Counted from the stretch's first letter, positions 25,589 to 36,645 are shown. The stretch is 64,000 nucleotides of DNA from an uncultured Blautia sp. (GCA_905209435.1 CAJLTE010000007.1:3104-67103), one strand, 5' to 3'. A program made the numbers and translations. The notes: generated from the letters alone by a model not told the origin.

Positions 25589-26905
25589 TTATTCCTTGCT
25601 GTCGTCATCAGCAGCAGTTCCCGATGAGATCACAACTTCTGTAGTTACATCTTCTACTGTCTCATAACCATCTGGTAAAACAATCTTAACAGGAACTTCG
25701 TAATCTCCTTCCGCTTTGCCTTTGAGGTTGATAGATGCTTTAATATCCTTCTGCGCATCCAGTTCATCCATATCTTTCGTATCTGACTTGATGCGTACCT
25801 CAATCTGAGCAGTTTCAAATGTCACCTGCAGATCATCCGGTTTATTCTTAACCTCAATGTTCTTTGTTGAAACATCAAACTCTCTGCTTCCAATAGGCAG
25901 GATACTTACTGATACCCATACATCCTCACTGGAATCACTGGTAAGCTTCACATTATCCGGCAAAAGATTATTAAGGCTGATCTTTTTCTCCACATCCTTG
26001 GACTCTCCGGAAATATCAATGCTGTCTGACGGTATCGTGATCACATTATTATTCTCAGCAAGAGTTTCGAGACCTTCTGTGCTTCCTGCGACACTGATCG
26101 TATCAGGTACAGTCTTGACAGCGCCCACTTCATAGCCGTCTTTCGGAGTTCCCACATATTCCGCGGAAATCTTCACTCCCTGACGTATTTTCCAAAGTCT
26201 GGCTGTCACTACTACTTTCGCATTATTCTCTATTCTTAAGGAATTCATCTCTGAATCAGAAAGTGCTTCCTGATTCTTGTCAATAATCGTAAGATTTACA
26301 TCTTGTGTAAAGTCCTGTGTATTGCCATCGAGCTCGATCGTAGCGTTTACCTTATCTATTTTATTCACCAGCGTCTTAGGACCTGTAATCCTCACTTTCT
26401 CCGGATTAGCTGTCAGACTTCCTACTTCGTAATCCTTACCCGGCTTTGTATCTCCGCGGCTTACATTAACTACAAATTCCTGAGTTTCTTTTTCATCCAG
26501 ATTCACGCTGAGATTCTGTGGGGTAACCTTAATATCATTGGCTGTTACACCCGGTACAGAACAGCTTACTGTAATCGGAACCATGACCGGATTTGTATCC
26601 AGGCTTACTGCCTGCTGCAGATCAGCCACAGCAGAAATATCAGTAACCTTAATCCGGTCTCTGATCTTCTTTGATGCTGTAATAGCAATTTTAACAGAAT
26701 CCTGATTCTGTTCAGGCATACACATCTTTCCGATCGTATCTGAGGATTCTACATATTCCTTGTTGATAAGTTCTACATTATTAATCGTATAATAATTAGT
26801 TCCTATCGGATTATCTATATTTACAACGATCAGCCATACCACAACAGCTACTGCAACAGACATGATCTTAAGAGGGATATTATCTGTTATTTTTCTCTTC
26901 TTCAT
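25589..26905 (-). CDS. cdaR: YbbR-domain regulator of diadenylate cyclase
   Basis: A 438-residue protein with one N-terminal membrane helix (IMSVAVAVVVWLIVVNI) and four extracytoplasmic YbbR-type beta repeats, recognisable by recurring VSG/VTG-like segments such as VRITGPKTLVNKIDKVNATIEL. It binds and controls CdaA. The start overlaps the end of cdaA by 26 bases, the usual arrangement. Regulatory effect on c-di-AMP production is known for the family; nothing here shows its sign. The C-terminal tail is acidic (GTAADDDSKE). Confidence 0.92.
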   Translation of the reverse strand: MKKRKITDNIPLKIMSVAVAVVVWLIVVNIDNPIGTNYYTINNVELINKEYVESSDTIGKMCMPEQNQDSVKIAITASKKIRDRIKVTDISAVADLQQAVSLDTNPVMVPITVSCSVPGVTANDIKVTPQNLSVNLDEKETQEFVVNVSRGDTKPGKDYEVGSLTANPEKVRITGPKTLVNKIDKVNATIELDGNTQDFTQDVNLTIIDKNQEALSDSEMNSLRIENNAKVVVTARLWKIRQGVKISAEYVGTPKDGYEVGAVKTVPDTISVAGSTEGLETLAENNNVITIPSDSIDISGESKDVEKKISLNNLLPDNVKLTSDSSEDVWVSVSILPIGSREFDVSTKNIEVKNKPDDLQVTFETAQIEVRIKSDTKDMDELDAQKDIKASINLKGKAEGDYEVPVKIVLPDGYETVEDVTTEVVISSGTAADDDSKE

Positions 26906-27770
26906 GCTTCACTCTTCCTTTCAGTAAATGACGAAGTTTGCTGTTGTCTACAACCTGTTTGTTCTGTGCTTTCACAAGAATCTCTCTGAGTTTGGCACTG
27001 TTCAGTCCCCTGGTCAGCTTTCCTCCCTGGGCTACAGATACCTGCCCGGTCTCTTCTGATACAATGATCGTAACGGAATCTGTCTGCTCACTGATACCCA
27101 CACCAGCCCGGTGTCTCGTTCCCAGCTGTTTGCTCAGTTCCATATTATCCGATAAAGGAAGATAACATGTTGCAGCTACGATCCTGTTCTCTCTTACGAT
27201 CACAGCACCGTCATGAAGAGGTGTATTATGCTCAAATATATTGATCAGAAGCTGGCTTGTAAGGATTGCATCAAGGTTAATACCCGTTCTGATATAATCT
27301 GTCAGAAGTTCATTCTGCTCGATTACGATCAGAGCGCCCGTCTTGACTTCCCCCATATCAAAGCACGCCTTGACCAGTTCGCTGATGGTTTTATCTGTAA
27401 ATCTCTCCTTTACCTCTTTACCTGCATCAAAAGGTATCAGTGAAGCCATGATCTTCTTCTGGCCAAGCTGTTCCAGAACCTTTCGAAGCTCAGGCTGGAA
27501 GATAACGATCACGCCTACGATCAGTGTACTTGCCAGGTTTGAAAAGATCCAAAGGATCGTATTCATCCGGAAAATGTACGCTACAAGAATAAAGAGGAGA
27601 ACAACCAGTATACCCTTAAGCAATGTATACGCATGAGTATATTTAATCCATACCATAAACTGGTATACAAAAAATGCGATCAGTGCAATCTGTATAATAT
27701 CGATAATACCAATTTTAGGAAATGCCATTCTTGACAGTATCTCTATCAGATTTCCTGAAATGTTCTGCAT
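26880..27770 (-). CDS. cdaA: Membrane diadenylate cyclase CdaA
   Basis: A 296-residue protein with three N-terminal membrane helices (residues about 12-85) and a DisA_N/DAC domain carrying the hallmark motifs LHDGAVIV and GTRHRAGVG. It condenses two ATP to c-di-AMP, an essential signal for potassium and turgor balance. The overlap with cdaR, and HPr behind it, fit a single transcript. GlmM, often the next gene in bacilli, is not present here. Confidence in identity is high. Confidence 0.95.
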   Translation of the reverse strand: MQNISGNLIEILSRMAFPKIGIIDIIQIALIAFFVYQFMVWIKYTHAYTLLKGILVVLLFILVAYIFRMNTILWIFSNLASTLIVGVIVIFQPELRKVLEQLGQKKIMASLIPFDAGKEVKERFTDKTISELVKACFDMGEVKTGALIVIEQNELLTDYIRTGINLDAILTSQLLINIFEHNTPLHDGAVIVRENRIVAATCYLPLSDNMELSKQLGTRHRAGVGISEQTDSVTIIVSEETGQVSVAQGGKLTRGLNSAKLREILVKAQNKQVVDNSKLRHLLKGRVKHEEEKNNR

Positions 27771-27818
27771 ACAGTTCTCCTTTCTTTATTAATATCCGCC
27801 CCGCCTGATTCGTTCTGA

Positions 27819-28916
27819 TTATAAATTCTTTAATGATTCTTCCAGTTTCTTTTCAAAATCAACATTGTCAATTTCTTTATTTCTCTCTACCGGAGCTGCA
27901 TCTTCCTGCAGTTGTATTGTATTCTCATCACCGTGGAAAATAGGGTTTGCATAAGAAACAACATTATCCTGCATCTGTTTCTCGTCTCTTGCCGGCTCCC
28001 CGTTGATCTTCTTGATACTTCTCTCAGAAGTAGCAACTGTTGCCTTCGGAACCGCTTTTACATAATAATAATACTCGTCATCTTCATATTCCAGCCTCTC
28101 TGTCCGGGTATAATCCCCTCCGAATACAAAGAATTCCAATACCAGACCAATTACAACAGAAATCAACGTATAAATAATCAGTGCTACTACATCTATATCC
28201 AGGCCAAAATAGAATCCACCCGCCAGAATCACAAGTACATATACGACTCCGCCTGCGATAATAGCAATTCTCCATGCATAGTCAAAAGAACGGGTACGGA
28301 TAAGATTTACCAAAAGAACTACTACGATAAAAGCAATCACTGTAATCCACATTCCCCAGTTTTGAACAATTCCATCAGCCAGATGTTTCAGCTTATCAGC
28401 CATCGCAACATCTGTATTCTCCAGATATTTACTCTGTACACGAATGAAACGGATAAAATAATAAACCATTACACCACATCCTGCCGGAAGTGCAGAAGAT
28501 GCATTACACAAAAGCCCACTTCCGATAGGAAGAAGTGTCGGAACACTAAATCCAAAAGAAAGCGGAGTAAATACCAGAACAAGGTTATTACCTGCACTGA
28601 ATCTCAGGAATAAGATCGTCATAAACAGAATCAGCACCAGCATAAATCCGGCAACTTCTATTCCCACTGCATAGCTGTGCGCGATCATCAATACAAATCC
28701 AACAAAAATCATTACACTTGACGGTAAAATAGAACAGATCAAAGCAAGGATCAGCACAATAAATATATTATTAAGCTGTGTCATATATCCCATATTTGCA
28801 TTAATCCATTCAAAGTAAACTAACGCCAGTATAAATCGTAAAACAGGCAGGATATAAACCTCATACTGACTGTATAAGTTCTTAATTTTCTGTTTTAATT
28901 CAAGTAATGCTGTCAT
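27819..28916 (-). CDS. Multi-pass membrane protein of unknown function
   Basis: A 365-residue protein with about nine hydrophobic segments between residues 20 and 270 and then a hydrophilic, presumably cytoplasmic tail of about 90 residues with a tyrosine cluster (DDEYYYYVKAVPK) and a charged end (FEKKLEESLKNL). It contains no motif that I recognise. It overlaps the gene before it by four bases and lies 48 bases before cdaA, so both unknown membrane genes could belong to the c-di-AMP operon. Whether it is a transporter or a structural protein cannot be told from the sequence. Confidence 0.7.
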   Translation of the reverse strand: MTALLELKQKIKNLYSQYEVYILPVLRFILALVYFEWINANMGYMTQLNNIFIVLILALICSILPSSVMIFVGFVLMIAHSYAVGIEVAGFMLVLILFMTILFLRFSAGNNLVLVFTPLSFGFSVPTLLPIGSGLLCNASSALPAGCGVMVYYFIRFIRVQSKYLENTDVAMADKLKHLADGIVQNWGMWITVIAFIVVVLLVNLIRTRSFDYAWRIAIIAGGVVYVLVILAGGFYFGLDIDVVALIIYTLISVVIGLVLEFFVFGGDYTRTERLEYEDDEYYYYVKAVPKATVATSERSIKKINGEPARDEKQMQDNVVSYANPIFHGDENTIQLQEDAAPVERNKEIDNVDFEKKLEESLKNL

Positions 28917-29347
28917 TTTCTATATCCTCCTGAAACTCCTCTGATTGAGGATTTTTTCTCTTCACGGCTGTATATTTTATTTAACTGTGTAAGTTCTTCG
29001 TAATAGCTCTTGACACTCTTCTTTGCCTTCCGGTATTTCACAGTATATTGAATATACGTCAGAACGGAAAATAATACCAGAACTGCCACATAGCCCAAAA
29101 TCGCTTCCACTCCCAGCGAAACAAGGTTCATCTTATGAATATTATCTATCAGATATTCACCAAAATATGCTGCTATTCCGGCCAATACAAGGCAATAGCC
29201 GATCGTGACAAGGAAGAAATTCTTGATCATGGCAAGTCCGATATAATCACTTCTGTAATACTTGCTGACCGGAAGATATTTCTTTCCTTCACCCTGTTCA
29301 TACATGGCAAGTTTGTTCATGATTTTTATCTTCTCTTCATTTAACAT
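28913..29347 (-). CDS. Small membrane protein of unknown function
   Basis: A 144-residue protein with two strong hydrophobic stretches (FFLVTIGYCLVLAGIAAYFG and VSLGVEAILGYVAVLVLFSV) and charged ends, the C-terminus being basic (KAKKSVKSYYEELTQLNKIYSREEKK). It starts the likely operon leading to cdaA and shares a four-base overlap with the following membrane gene. I do not recognise the family. Together the two may form a complex. Confidence 0.65.
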   Translation of the reverse strand: MLNEEKIKIMNKLAMYEQGEGKKYLPVSKYYRSDYIGLAMIKNFFLVTIGYCLVLAGIAAYFGEYLIDNIHKMNLVSLGVEAILGYVAVLVLFSVLTYIQYTVKYRKAKKSVKSYYEELTQLNKIYSREEKKSSIRGVSGGYRK

Positions 29348-29444
29348 AAATAACTCCTTACTGCATGCTTTCGTTTTCCCTTTTTATCTATAATCATACA
29401 GATTAATTGTAACATATATCATTATTTATGAAAAGTGTTTTTTC

Positions 29445-30149
29445 TCATGTCCTTCCTATGCAGACTGTAAGAAAATAAACATTTTCCGCCCCTTTTTTCT
29501 TGAGGCAGGAAGCCATGGCATCTATGGTGCTTCCGGTTGTATAAACATCATCTATTACCAGAATATCCTTCCCTCTGACATCTCCTGTCACACAAAATGC
29601 CTTCTCCAGATTCTTTCTTCTCTGCAGAGCATTCAGTTTCTTCTGGGATTTCGTTTTTATATTCTTCTGTACAAGTCCCATATCAGCAGGGATACCAGTA
29701 TATCGACTGATACGCTCTGCCAGATATGCAGCCTGATTAAACCCTCTCATACGTTCTTTAGATCTGTGCACGGGCACCGGTACGATCAGGTCTGGCTTCC
29801 ATTCCCGCAATTCCATCTTTGCATATCTGTACATTGCCTTTGCATAAAAATCTCCATATTCTCTGCAGCCATAATATTTATAACGGGTAACAGATCTTCT
29901 CATACTGCTGTCATAAACAAAAATACCTCGCCCCTGTTCAAACATATGCTTCCGTTTCTGACAATCTCTGCAGAACTCACCTTTTTCTACAGGTTTTCCG
30001 CATTTAAAGCATCTGGGATGCCCTATAGGATGAAGCATTGTCTCACATTGAGGACAGATCATTCTTTTCTGATCTTTCAGAATTTTCTGACAGACCGGGC
30101 AACGTCTTGGATAAAAAATATCAGACATCTTTTCCAGAAAACGTTTCAT
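29445..30149 (-). CDS. comFC: ComFC-type phosphoribosyltransferase-like protein
   Basis: A 234-residue protein with two N-terminal zinc-ribbon pairs (CPVCQ and CPQCETM; then CFKCGKP and CRDCQKR) and a C-terminal phosphoribosyltransferase site DILVIDDVYTTGST. This is the family of ComFC/GntX proteins, linked with DNA uptake in Bacillus. The ComFA helicase is absent next door, while ComEC is found elsewhere in the window. It follows recD2 after 53 bases and may be co-transcribed. Confidence 0.88.
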   Translation of the reverse strand: MKRFLEKMSDIFYPRRCPVCQKILKDQKRMICPQCETMLHPIGHPRCFKCGKPVEKGEFCRDCQKRKHMFEQGRGIFVYDSSMRRSVTRYKYYGCREYGDFYAKAMYRYAKMELREWKPDLIVPVPVHRSKERMRGFNQAAYLAERISRYTGIPADMGLVQKNIKTKSQKKLNALQRRKNLEKAFCVTGDVRGKDILVIDDVYTTGSTIDAMASCLKKKGAENVYFLTVCIGRT

Positions 30150-30201
30150 TTCTGCTCACCTTTCATTATTCTACGCTCTGTTCTGCCATCCTCTGTATTT
30201 C

Positions 30202-32499
30202 TTATCTTCTTTTTATCTCCGGTATTTCAGTCCTTATATATCTGTGATCAGCCCCGCTGTTCTCCATAGCATCATTCAGTTCAATAATACGTTCATCCAG
30301 AGCACTGTAGCGTTTCTGCTGTTTCTCGTTGCGGATCATCTCTGCAAAAGTTTCCTCATTTCCCACAACAGTTACGCACTTTCTCGCTCTTGTAACTGCT
30401 GTATAAAGTAAATTTCTGTTCAGGAGCATATGCGGACCTGTCAGCAGCGGAAGTATCACTGCCGGATACTCAGATCCCTGAGATTTATGAATCGTAATAG
30501 CATAGGCCAGTTCCAGTTCCTCCAGCTGCTTAAACGAATAAATGGCGAAGCGTCCATCTTCAAATTCCACCTCTGCAGTCTCAGCAAACTCATTAATTTC
30601 TTTAAGGATTCCGGTATCTCCGTTAAATACACCGACTCCCTTCTCGATCACAATCCCATATCTTCCGCGAATTTCCCATTCCATTTGATAATTGTTCCTG
30701 ATCTGCATGACCTTATCTCCTGTACGGAACAACCGGTCTCCAATCGCTTTCTCCGGTTTTCCGCTTTCAGGCGGATTCAGGTATCTCTGAAGGATCTGGT
30801 TAAGGCGTTCCACGCCCAGAAGCCCTTTTCTCATAGGGGTCAACACCTGTATCTCAAAAGGTTTCGCATCCACATAACGGGGCAGTTTCTCCTGGATCAG
30901 TGCGATCACCACTCTGATAATGATGTCCGCATCATATCTCTTCAGAAAAAAGAAATCACGACTCTTGTTATTAATCTGTACCTGCTCACCTCTGTTGATT
31001 TTATGTGCATTCACAACAATATCGCTCTCAGAAGCCTGACGGAAAATCTTTGTCAGCTCTACTACAGGGAAACAGCCACTGTGAATAATATCTCTCAGGA
31101 CATTTCCAGGTCCCACACTGGGCAGCTGATTCTCATCGCCTACCAGAATCAGTCTGGTCCCGGCTGTAACAGCCAGAAGAAGAGAATGCATCAGATGGAT
31201 GTCTACCATAGACATCTCATCAATAATGATCACGTCTGTCTCCAGCGGATTCTGCGCATTTCTCTCAAATTTTGCAGAATGTCCGTCTCTCTCCTCCTCA
31301 GGCATTCCGTTCAGTTCAAGAAGCCGATGGATAGTCTGTGCTTCATATCCTGTTGTTTCTGTCATTCTCTTTGCTGCACGTCCGGTAGGTGCAGCCAGGC
31401 GAAGTTCTGCGCCCTCACCTTCAAAAAAACGTATAATAGCATTAATGGTAGTTGTCTTACCTGTACCCGGTCCACCTGTCAGGATAAACAAACCATGACT
31501 GGCAGCCTCAGTCACTGCTTTCTTCTGCATTTCATCCAGAACCGTTCCTGTTTCTTTCTCAATCATGGCAATTCTGCGCTGGACAAGCTGTTCATCCTCG
31601 GGGCACAAAATATTCAGTTCATTAAGCATACGGGCAGTATTCAGTTCCAGATAATAATACTGTGCCGGATAAACAATGGTCTCGCCATTCTTCTCCTTCA
31701 GAACCAGCTTCCTGTCAATGACCATATCCATAAGGTGCTTCTCCATATAGGATTCATCCACCCCCAGAAGTCTGGTACATCTTGTAAATAACTGCTCTTT
31801 TGGGAGATATGTATGTCCCTCTCCCGAAGCCTGCAGGAGAGTATACAACATACCGCTTCGAATTCTGTAATCGGAATCTGCGTGAATTCCTATCCTTGCT
31901 GCGATCTCATCCGCAATCTTAAAACCTACACCGGAGATGTCCTCTGCAAGTCTGTACGGATTTTCCTGCAGGATCGTATAAACAGATTCCCTATATTTCT
32001 GATAGATCTTCGCTCCAAGATTCAGTGAAATACCATATTTCTGCAGAAAAATCATTGCACGCCGCATATCCGCCTTCTCAGTCACCTGCGCAGCGATCTC
32101 TCTTGCCTTTTTTTCACTGATTCCCTTGACCTCTGCAAGCCGTTCCGGTTCCTCCTCCACAATCCGCAAAGTATCATCTCCGAATCTGCGCACGATTCTG
32201 GCAGCCAGAGCAGCACCGATTCCTTTAATGGCACCGGATCCCAGATATCGTTCCATGGCATAGGTATCTTCCGGCATCTTTTCCACAAAAGAGCTGATCT
32301 GAAACTGCTTCCCATATACCGGATGATGGGTATATATACCTGTTGCCTCAATAGACGCCCCCTGTGTAATAGACGGAAAACTTCCGACGCAGGTCAATTC
32401 TTCCTCTTCCTTTGTATCCTTTAATACCATAACTGTATATCCATTATCTTCATTTCTGAAAATAACATGGTCTATGTATCCTGTAACAGTCTCGCTCAT
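30202..32499 (-). CDS. recD2: RecD2-type ATP-dependent DNA helicase
   Basis: A 765-residue superfamily 1B helicase with an N-terminal OB-like part and helix-hairpin-helix repeats (GIGAALAARIVRRFG, VKGISEKKAREIAAQV), Walker A GGPGTGKTTTIN, Walker B VIIIDEMSMVD, GDENQLPSVGPG and the late motif AITIHKSQGSEYPAVIL. It unwinds DNA 5' to 3' and is the RecBC-independent type of Firmicutes. A terminator of the previous mreB gene lies just upstream, so it probably has its own promoter there, which I could not define. Confidence 0.93.
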   Translation of the reverse strand: MSETVTGYIDHVIFRNEDNGYTVMVLKDTKEEEELTCVGSFPSITQGASIEATGIYTHHPVYGKQFQISSFVEKMPEDTYAMERYLGSGAIKGIGAALAARIVRRFGDDTLRIVEEEPERLAEVKGISEKKAREIAAQVTEKADMRRAMIFLQKYGISLNLGAKIYQKYRESVYTILQENPYRLAEDISGVGFKIADEIAARIGIHADSDYRIRSGMLYTLLQASGEGHTYLPKEQLFTRCTRLLGVDESYMEKHLMDMVIDRKLVLKEKNGETIVYPAQYYYLELNTARMLNELNILCPEDEQLVQRRIAMIEKETGTVLDEMQKKAVTEAASHGLFILTGGPGTGKTTTINAIIRFFEGEGAELRLAAPTGRAAKRMTETTGYEAQTIHRLLELNGMPEEERDGHSAKFERNAQNPLETDVIIIDEMSMVDIHLMHSLLLAVTAGTRLILVGDENQLPSVGPGNVLRDIIHSGCFPVVELTKIFRQASESDIVVNAHKINRGEQVQINNKSRDFFFLKRYDADIIIRVVIALIQEKLPRYVDAKPFEIQVLTPMRKGLLGVERLNQILQRYLNPPESGKPEKAIGDRLFRTGDKVMQIRNNYQMEWEIRGRYGIVIEKGVGVFNGDTGILKEINEFAETAEVEFEDGRFAIYSFKQLEELELAYAITIHKSQGSEYPAVILPLLTGPHMLLNRNLLYTAVTRARKCVTVVGNEETFAEMIRNEKQQKRYSALDERIIELNDAMENSGADHRYIRTEIPEIKRR

Positions 32500-32526
32500 G
32501 TATTCCTCCTGGTTTTCTTAACAACA

Positions 32527-32553
32527 CAAAAAGGCACTGCGTATGCAGTACCT
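32527..32553 (-). terminator. Rho-independent terminator of mreB
   Basis: On the minus strand GGTACTGC and GCAGTGCC form a stem with a four-base loop and are followed by five T residues, directly after the mreB stop. Confidence 0.8.
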
Positions 32554-32559
32554 CCTGCT

Positions 32560-33549
32560 TTATCCGTCAAATCGTGCTATTACTTCTGCATATTTGCCAG
32601 TTCCTACGGCCACCACACTCATAGCATCCTGCACAGTCAGTGTGCTCACACCTGTTCTCTGCTCAATAAGTGTATCCATACCATGAAGAAGTGCACCGCC
32701 GCCTGTAAGTACGATTCCTCTGTCTACAATATCCGCAGCCAGTTCCGGCGGAGTTTTCTCCAGAACTCCATGTACTGTCTCCACGATCTGACTTGTTGCA
32801 TCTTTCAGCGCCACGCGGATCTCCTCCGAAGTAAGTGTCACAGTTTTCGGCAGACCTGTGATTACATTCCGTCCTTTTACTTCCATAGTCCTTGGATTTG
32901 GTTCTTCGCAGGCAGTTCCGATCTGAATCTTGATCTTTTCTGCCATATCTTCTCCGATAAACAGACCATGATTCTTTCTCACATAATTCAGAATTGCCTG
33001 ATTGAATGTATCTCCGGCAACCTTCACAGATGCAGAAACTACTACCCCTGCCAGGGAAATTACCGCAACATCGGAAGTCCCGGCTCCGATATCTACGATA
33101 AGATTTCCAAACGGTTTCGTTACATCCACACCGGCTCCAATTGCTGCCGCTATGGGTTCCTCCACCATATAAACATCTCTTGCTCCGGCCTGGTAAGTTG
33201 CTTCCTCTACCGCCTTTCTCTCTATCTCCGTGATTCCGCTTGGAACACAGATACTGATCCTTGGCTTGCGGAAAGCCCTCCTGCCTATTGCTCTGGATAT
33301 AAAATATTTCAGCATCTTCTCTGTAACTGTATAATCAACGATCACTCCCTGACGTATTGGCCGAATAACCTCCATATCTGAGGTAATACGTCCCTCCATC
33401 ATACGTGCTTCTTCACCGATAGCACGGATTTTCTCTGTATTCTTATCATAAACTACAATTGAAGGCTCATTTAACACCAGGCCTTTTCCTGTAGAATAAG
33501 CCAGACTGTTCCTGGTTCCCAGGTCAATTCCAATATCACTTGCAGGCAT
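32560..33549 (-). CDS. mreB: MreB/Mbl-type rod-shape actin homologue
   Basis: A 329-residue actin-like protein with phosphate-1 loop GIDLGTRNSLAYSTGKG, the IDIGAGTSDVAVIS phosphate-2 region and GGGALLHGMDTLI near the end. It polymerises under the membrane and directs lateral wall synthesis. I chose ATG 33549, preceded by AAAGGGG, because the longer frame from 33606 has no ribosome site. mreC and mreD are not adjacent, which fits an Mbl/MreBH-like stand-alone copy. Which paralogue it is cannot be decided here. Confidence 0.9.
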   Translation of the reverse strand: MPASDIGIDLGTRNSLAYSTGKGLVLNEPSIVVYDKNTEKIRAIGEEARMMEGRITSDMEVIRPIRQGVIVDYTVTEKMLKYFISRAIGRRAFRKPRISICVPSGITEIERKAVEEATYQAGARDVYMVEEPIAAAIGAGVDVTKPFGNLIVDIGAGTSDVAVISLAGVVVSASVKVAGDTFNQAILNYVRKNHGLFIGEDMAEKIKIQIGTACEEPNPRTMEVKGRNVITGLPKTVTLTSEEIRVALKDATSQIVETVHGVLEKTPPELAADIVDRGIVLTGGGALLHGMDTLIEQRTGVSTLTVQDAMSVVAVGTGKYAEVIARFDG

Positions 33550-33632
33550 GGAAATCCCCTTTCTGTTCTTATGTTCTTTATCAATCAGGCGGACAAAAAC
33601 ATCCACTTCACTCCACTGCGCTATACCGAATA

Positions 33633-33652
33633 GCTACTTAATTCGGTTAGAC
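33633..33652 (-). repeat. Possible degenerate end of the 3'-end repeat
   Basis: The bases CTACTTAATTCGGTTAGAC resemble the end of copy C (CTACTTAATCTGGTTAAAC) in the same orientation, about 60 bases beyond the uvrA stop. With only about 20 bases of similarity this is weak. Confidence 0.3.
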
Positions 33653-33712
33653 ACTTTTTACTCAGATAATTATTCTATTATATACAACTTCCGGTCAAAA
33701 GAAAAGCCCTGC

Positions 33713-36559
33713 TTAATCTTCCAGATATTTTTTTACATATTTTCCAGTATAGGAGACTGGTGACTGTACAATTTCTTCAGGGGTTCCCTGGGCTACCACA
33801 GTTCCTCCTCTGTCACCGCCTTCCGGTCCAATATCAATTATATAATCTGCCGTTTTGATTACGTCCAGATTATGCTCAATGACAACTACTGTATTACCGC
33901 CTTCTGACAGTCTCTTAAGAATTTCCACCAACTTGTGTACATCTGCAAAATGAAGACCTGTAGTCGGCTCATCCAGAATATATATTGTCTTTCCTGTGCT
34001 TCTTTTACTCAGTTCTGTGGCAAGCTTGATTCTCTGTGCCTCTCCTCCTGATAATTCAGTAGAAGGCTGCCCAAGTCTGATATAGGAAAGCCCTACATCA
34101 TACAATGTCTGGATTTTTCTTTTTATAGAAGGAACATTTTCAAAAAAGGTCAGTGCCTCTTCTACAGTCATGTTAAGCACATCATAAATGCTCTTATCCT
34201 TATATTTCACTTCAAGGGTCTCTCTGTTGTATCTCTTCCCCTTGCAGACTTCACACGGTACATACACATCCGGAAGGAAATGCATTTCGATCTTAATAAT
34301 GCCGTCACCACTGCAGGCCTCGCATCTGCCTCCCTTTACATTAAAGCTGAAACGTCCCTTTTTATATCCTCTTGCCTTTGCATCTGCTGTTGCTGCAAAA
34401 AGATCTCTGATCTGGTCAAACACGCCTGTATAAGTTGCAGGATTTGACCTCGGCGTACGCCCGATCGGCGACTGATCAATGTTAATAACCTTATCCAGCT
34501 GTTCCACACCAAGAATATCCTTGTGCTTACCAGGGATCACCCTGGCACGATTTAAGTCTCTTGCCAGATGTTTATACAATATTTCATTGATCAGAGAACT
34601 CTTACCCGAGCCGGAAACACCGGTAATACAGGTCATGATTCCAAGAGGAATTTTCACATCAATATTTTTAAGATTATTCTCCGCTGCACCCTTGACAGTA
34701 AGGAATCCTGTCGGCTTACGTCTTTCAGAAGGTACCGGAATCTTTAATTTTCCGCTCAGATAAGCTCCTGTAATAGAATTCTCATTCTTCATCAGATCCT
34801 CTGCAGTCCCCATAGCTACCAGCTGTCCGCCATGTTCCCCCGCACCCGGTCCGATATCTACAATACAGTCCGCAGCACGCATAGTATCCTCGTCATGTTC
34901 CACAACAATCAGACTGTTGCCAAGATCACGCAACTTCATCAGAGAACTGAGGAGTCTGTCATTGTCCCTCTGATGAAGTCCGATACTGGGCTCATCCAGA
35001 ATATAAGCAACACCTACCAGTCCTGAACCGATCTGAGTAGCCAGACGGATTCTCTGTGCCTCTCCTCCTGACAGTGTTCCTGTTGCACGTCCCAGAGAAA
35101 GATAGTCCAAACCTACATCAGAGAGAAAGCTTACTCTCGCTCTGATTTCTTTCAGAATCTGCTTGCCGATAAGCTGCTGCTGTTCTGAAAGCTGCATATT
35201 GGAAAGAAACTCCTTCAGCTTTTCTATCGAAAGATTAGTAATTTCATAAATATTCTTATCTGCCACAGTCACAGCCAGTGACTCTCTCTTTAAACGCTGA
35301 CCCTTACATGTTTTACATGGTGTGATGCGCATGAATGATTCATATTCCTGTTTCATAGTATCGGATCCGGTCTCTCTGTAACGCTGTTCCACATTTCGTA
35401 TCAACCCCGGAAATGCCACATCATAAACACCCTCTCCACGCTGCCCCTTATAGTAAACCTTAACAGAATGTCCATTGGTTCCATTAATCAGAATATCCTT
35501 GATATTCTCCGGATATTTCTCAAATGGTGTAGCCAGACTGAAATCATATTCTCTGGCAAGTGCATCCAGAATAGCTCTTGAGAAGCTTCCCTCATTTGTA
35601 CAGGACTGCCATCCTGTTACCACTATGGCACCTTCCAGAATACTCAGCGACTTATCCGGGATCATCAGATCAATATCAAATTCCATCTTATATCCCAGAC
35701 CCAGACAATCCGGGCAGGCACCGAACGGATTATTAAAGGAAAAACTTCTCGGTTCAATCTCATCAATACTTACTCCGCAGTCCGGACAGGAAAAGCTCTG
35801 ACTGAAATTATGGATATTTCCGTCCATGGTATCTACCATGAGCAGTCCATCCGCCAGTTCCAGCACGGTCTCGATAGAATCGGAAAGTCTCTTCTCAATC
35901 CCTGGTTTTACGATCAGACGGTCAACCACAATCTCAATATTATGCTTAATATTCTTATCCAGACTGATCTCCTCTGAAAGTTCATACATGTTTCCATCAA
36001 TCTGCACCCGGACATAGCCGCTCCGCTTCGCATGTTCAAGAAGCTTGGCATGGGTTCCCTTACGTCCTCTCACAACAGGAGCAAGCAGCTGAATCTTCGT
36101 TCTCTCGGGAAAGGCCATAATACTGTCTACCATCTGATCAACAGTCTGTTTCTTAATCTCCCTTCCACACTTTGGACAATGTGGTATACCCACTCTGGCA
36201 TACAGAAGTCGAAAATAATCATATATCTCTGTCACAGTTCCTACTGTAGAACGTGGATTACGGTTAGTAGATTTCTGATCAATGGAGATTGCCGGCGGCA
36301 GACCTTCGATGCTCTCAACATCCGGTTTCTCCATCTGTCCAAGGAACTGTCTCGCATAGGAAGATAAAGATTCCATATAACGTCTCTGGCCCTCTGCATA
36401 AATAGTATCAAAAGCCAGCGAAGACTTACCGGAACCGCTCAGTCCGGTAAGCACTACAAACTTGTCCCTGGGAATATCCACACTTAAATTCTTAAGATTA
36501 TTGACATTCGCTCCTCTGATTCTGATAAATTGTTTCTTCATTATATCTGCGGCCATCAT
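33713..36559 (-). CDS. uvrA: Excinuclease ABC subunit A
   Basis: A 948-residue UvrA with two ABC ATPase modules ([15 protein letters not shown] and [15 protein letters not shown]; signature [12 protein letters not shown] and [12 protein letters not shown]) and zinc-binding [14 protein letters not shown] and CEACSGDG clusters. It recognises DNA damage and loads UvrB. Two adjacent ATGs (36559 and 36556) lie just after GGGAGG; the second has better spacing. A LexA-type box is inside the promoter, so SOS control is expected. uvrB is not beside it. Confidence 0.97.
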   Translation of the reverse strand: MMAADIMKKQFIRIRGANVNNLKNLSVDIPRDKFVVLTGLSGSGKSSLAFDTIYAEGQRRYMESLSSYARQFLGQMEKPDVESIEGLPPAISIDQKSTNRNPRSTVGTVTEIYDYFRLLYARVGIPHCPKCGREIKKQTVDQMVDSIMAFPERTKIQLLAPVVRGRKGTHAKLLEHAKRSGYVRVQIDGNMYELSEEISLDKNIKHNIEIVVDRLIVKPGIEKRLSDSIETVLELADGLLMVDTMDGNIHNFSQSFSCPDCGVSIDEIEPRSFSFNNPFGACPDCLGLGYKMEFDIDLMIPDKSLSILEGAIVVTGWQSCTNEGSFSRAILDALAREYDFSLATPFEKYPENIKDILINGTNGHSVKVYYKGQRGEGVYDVAFPGLIRNVEQRYRETGSDTMKQEYESFMRITPCKTCKGQRLKRESLAVTVADKNIYEITNLSIEKLKEFLSNMQLSEQQQLIGKQILKEIRARVSFLSDVGLDYLSLGRATGTLSGGEAQRIRLATQIGSGLVGVAYILDEPSIGLHQRDNDRLLSSLMKLRDLGNSLIVVEHDEDTMRAADCIVDIGPGAGEHGGQLVAMGTAEDLMKNENSITGAYLSGKLKIPVPSERRKPTGFLTVKGAAENNLKNIDVKIPLGIMTCITGVSGSGKSSLINEILYKHLARDLNRARVIPGKHKDILGVEQLDKVINIDQSPIGRTPRSNPATYTGVFDQIRDLFAATADAKARGYKKGRFSFNVKGGRCEACSGDGIIKIEMHFLPDVYVPCEVCKGKRYNRETLEVKYKDKSIYDVLNMTVEEALTFFENVPSIKRKIQTLYDVGLSYIRLGQPSTELSGGEAQRIKLATELSKRSTGKTIYILDEPTTGLHFADVHKLVEILKRLSEGGNTVVVIEHNLDVIKTADYIIDIGPEGGDRGGTVVAQGTPEEIVQSPVSYTGKYVKKYLED

Positions 36560-36645
36560 ATGCCTCCCGTTTCTTATTAATAAGAATGCTGTATCTTAAA
36601 AATCCTGAATATTTTCGCATTCCGTCTATCCGTAAATTTGTTTTC

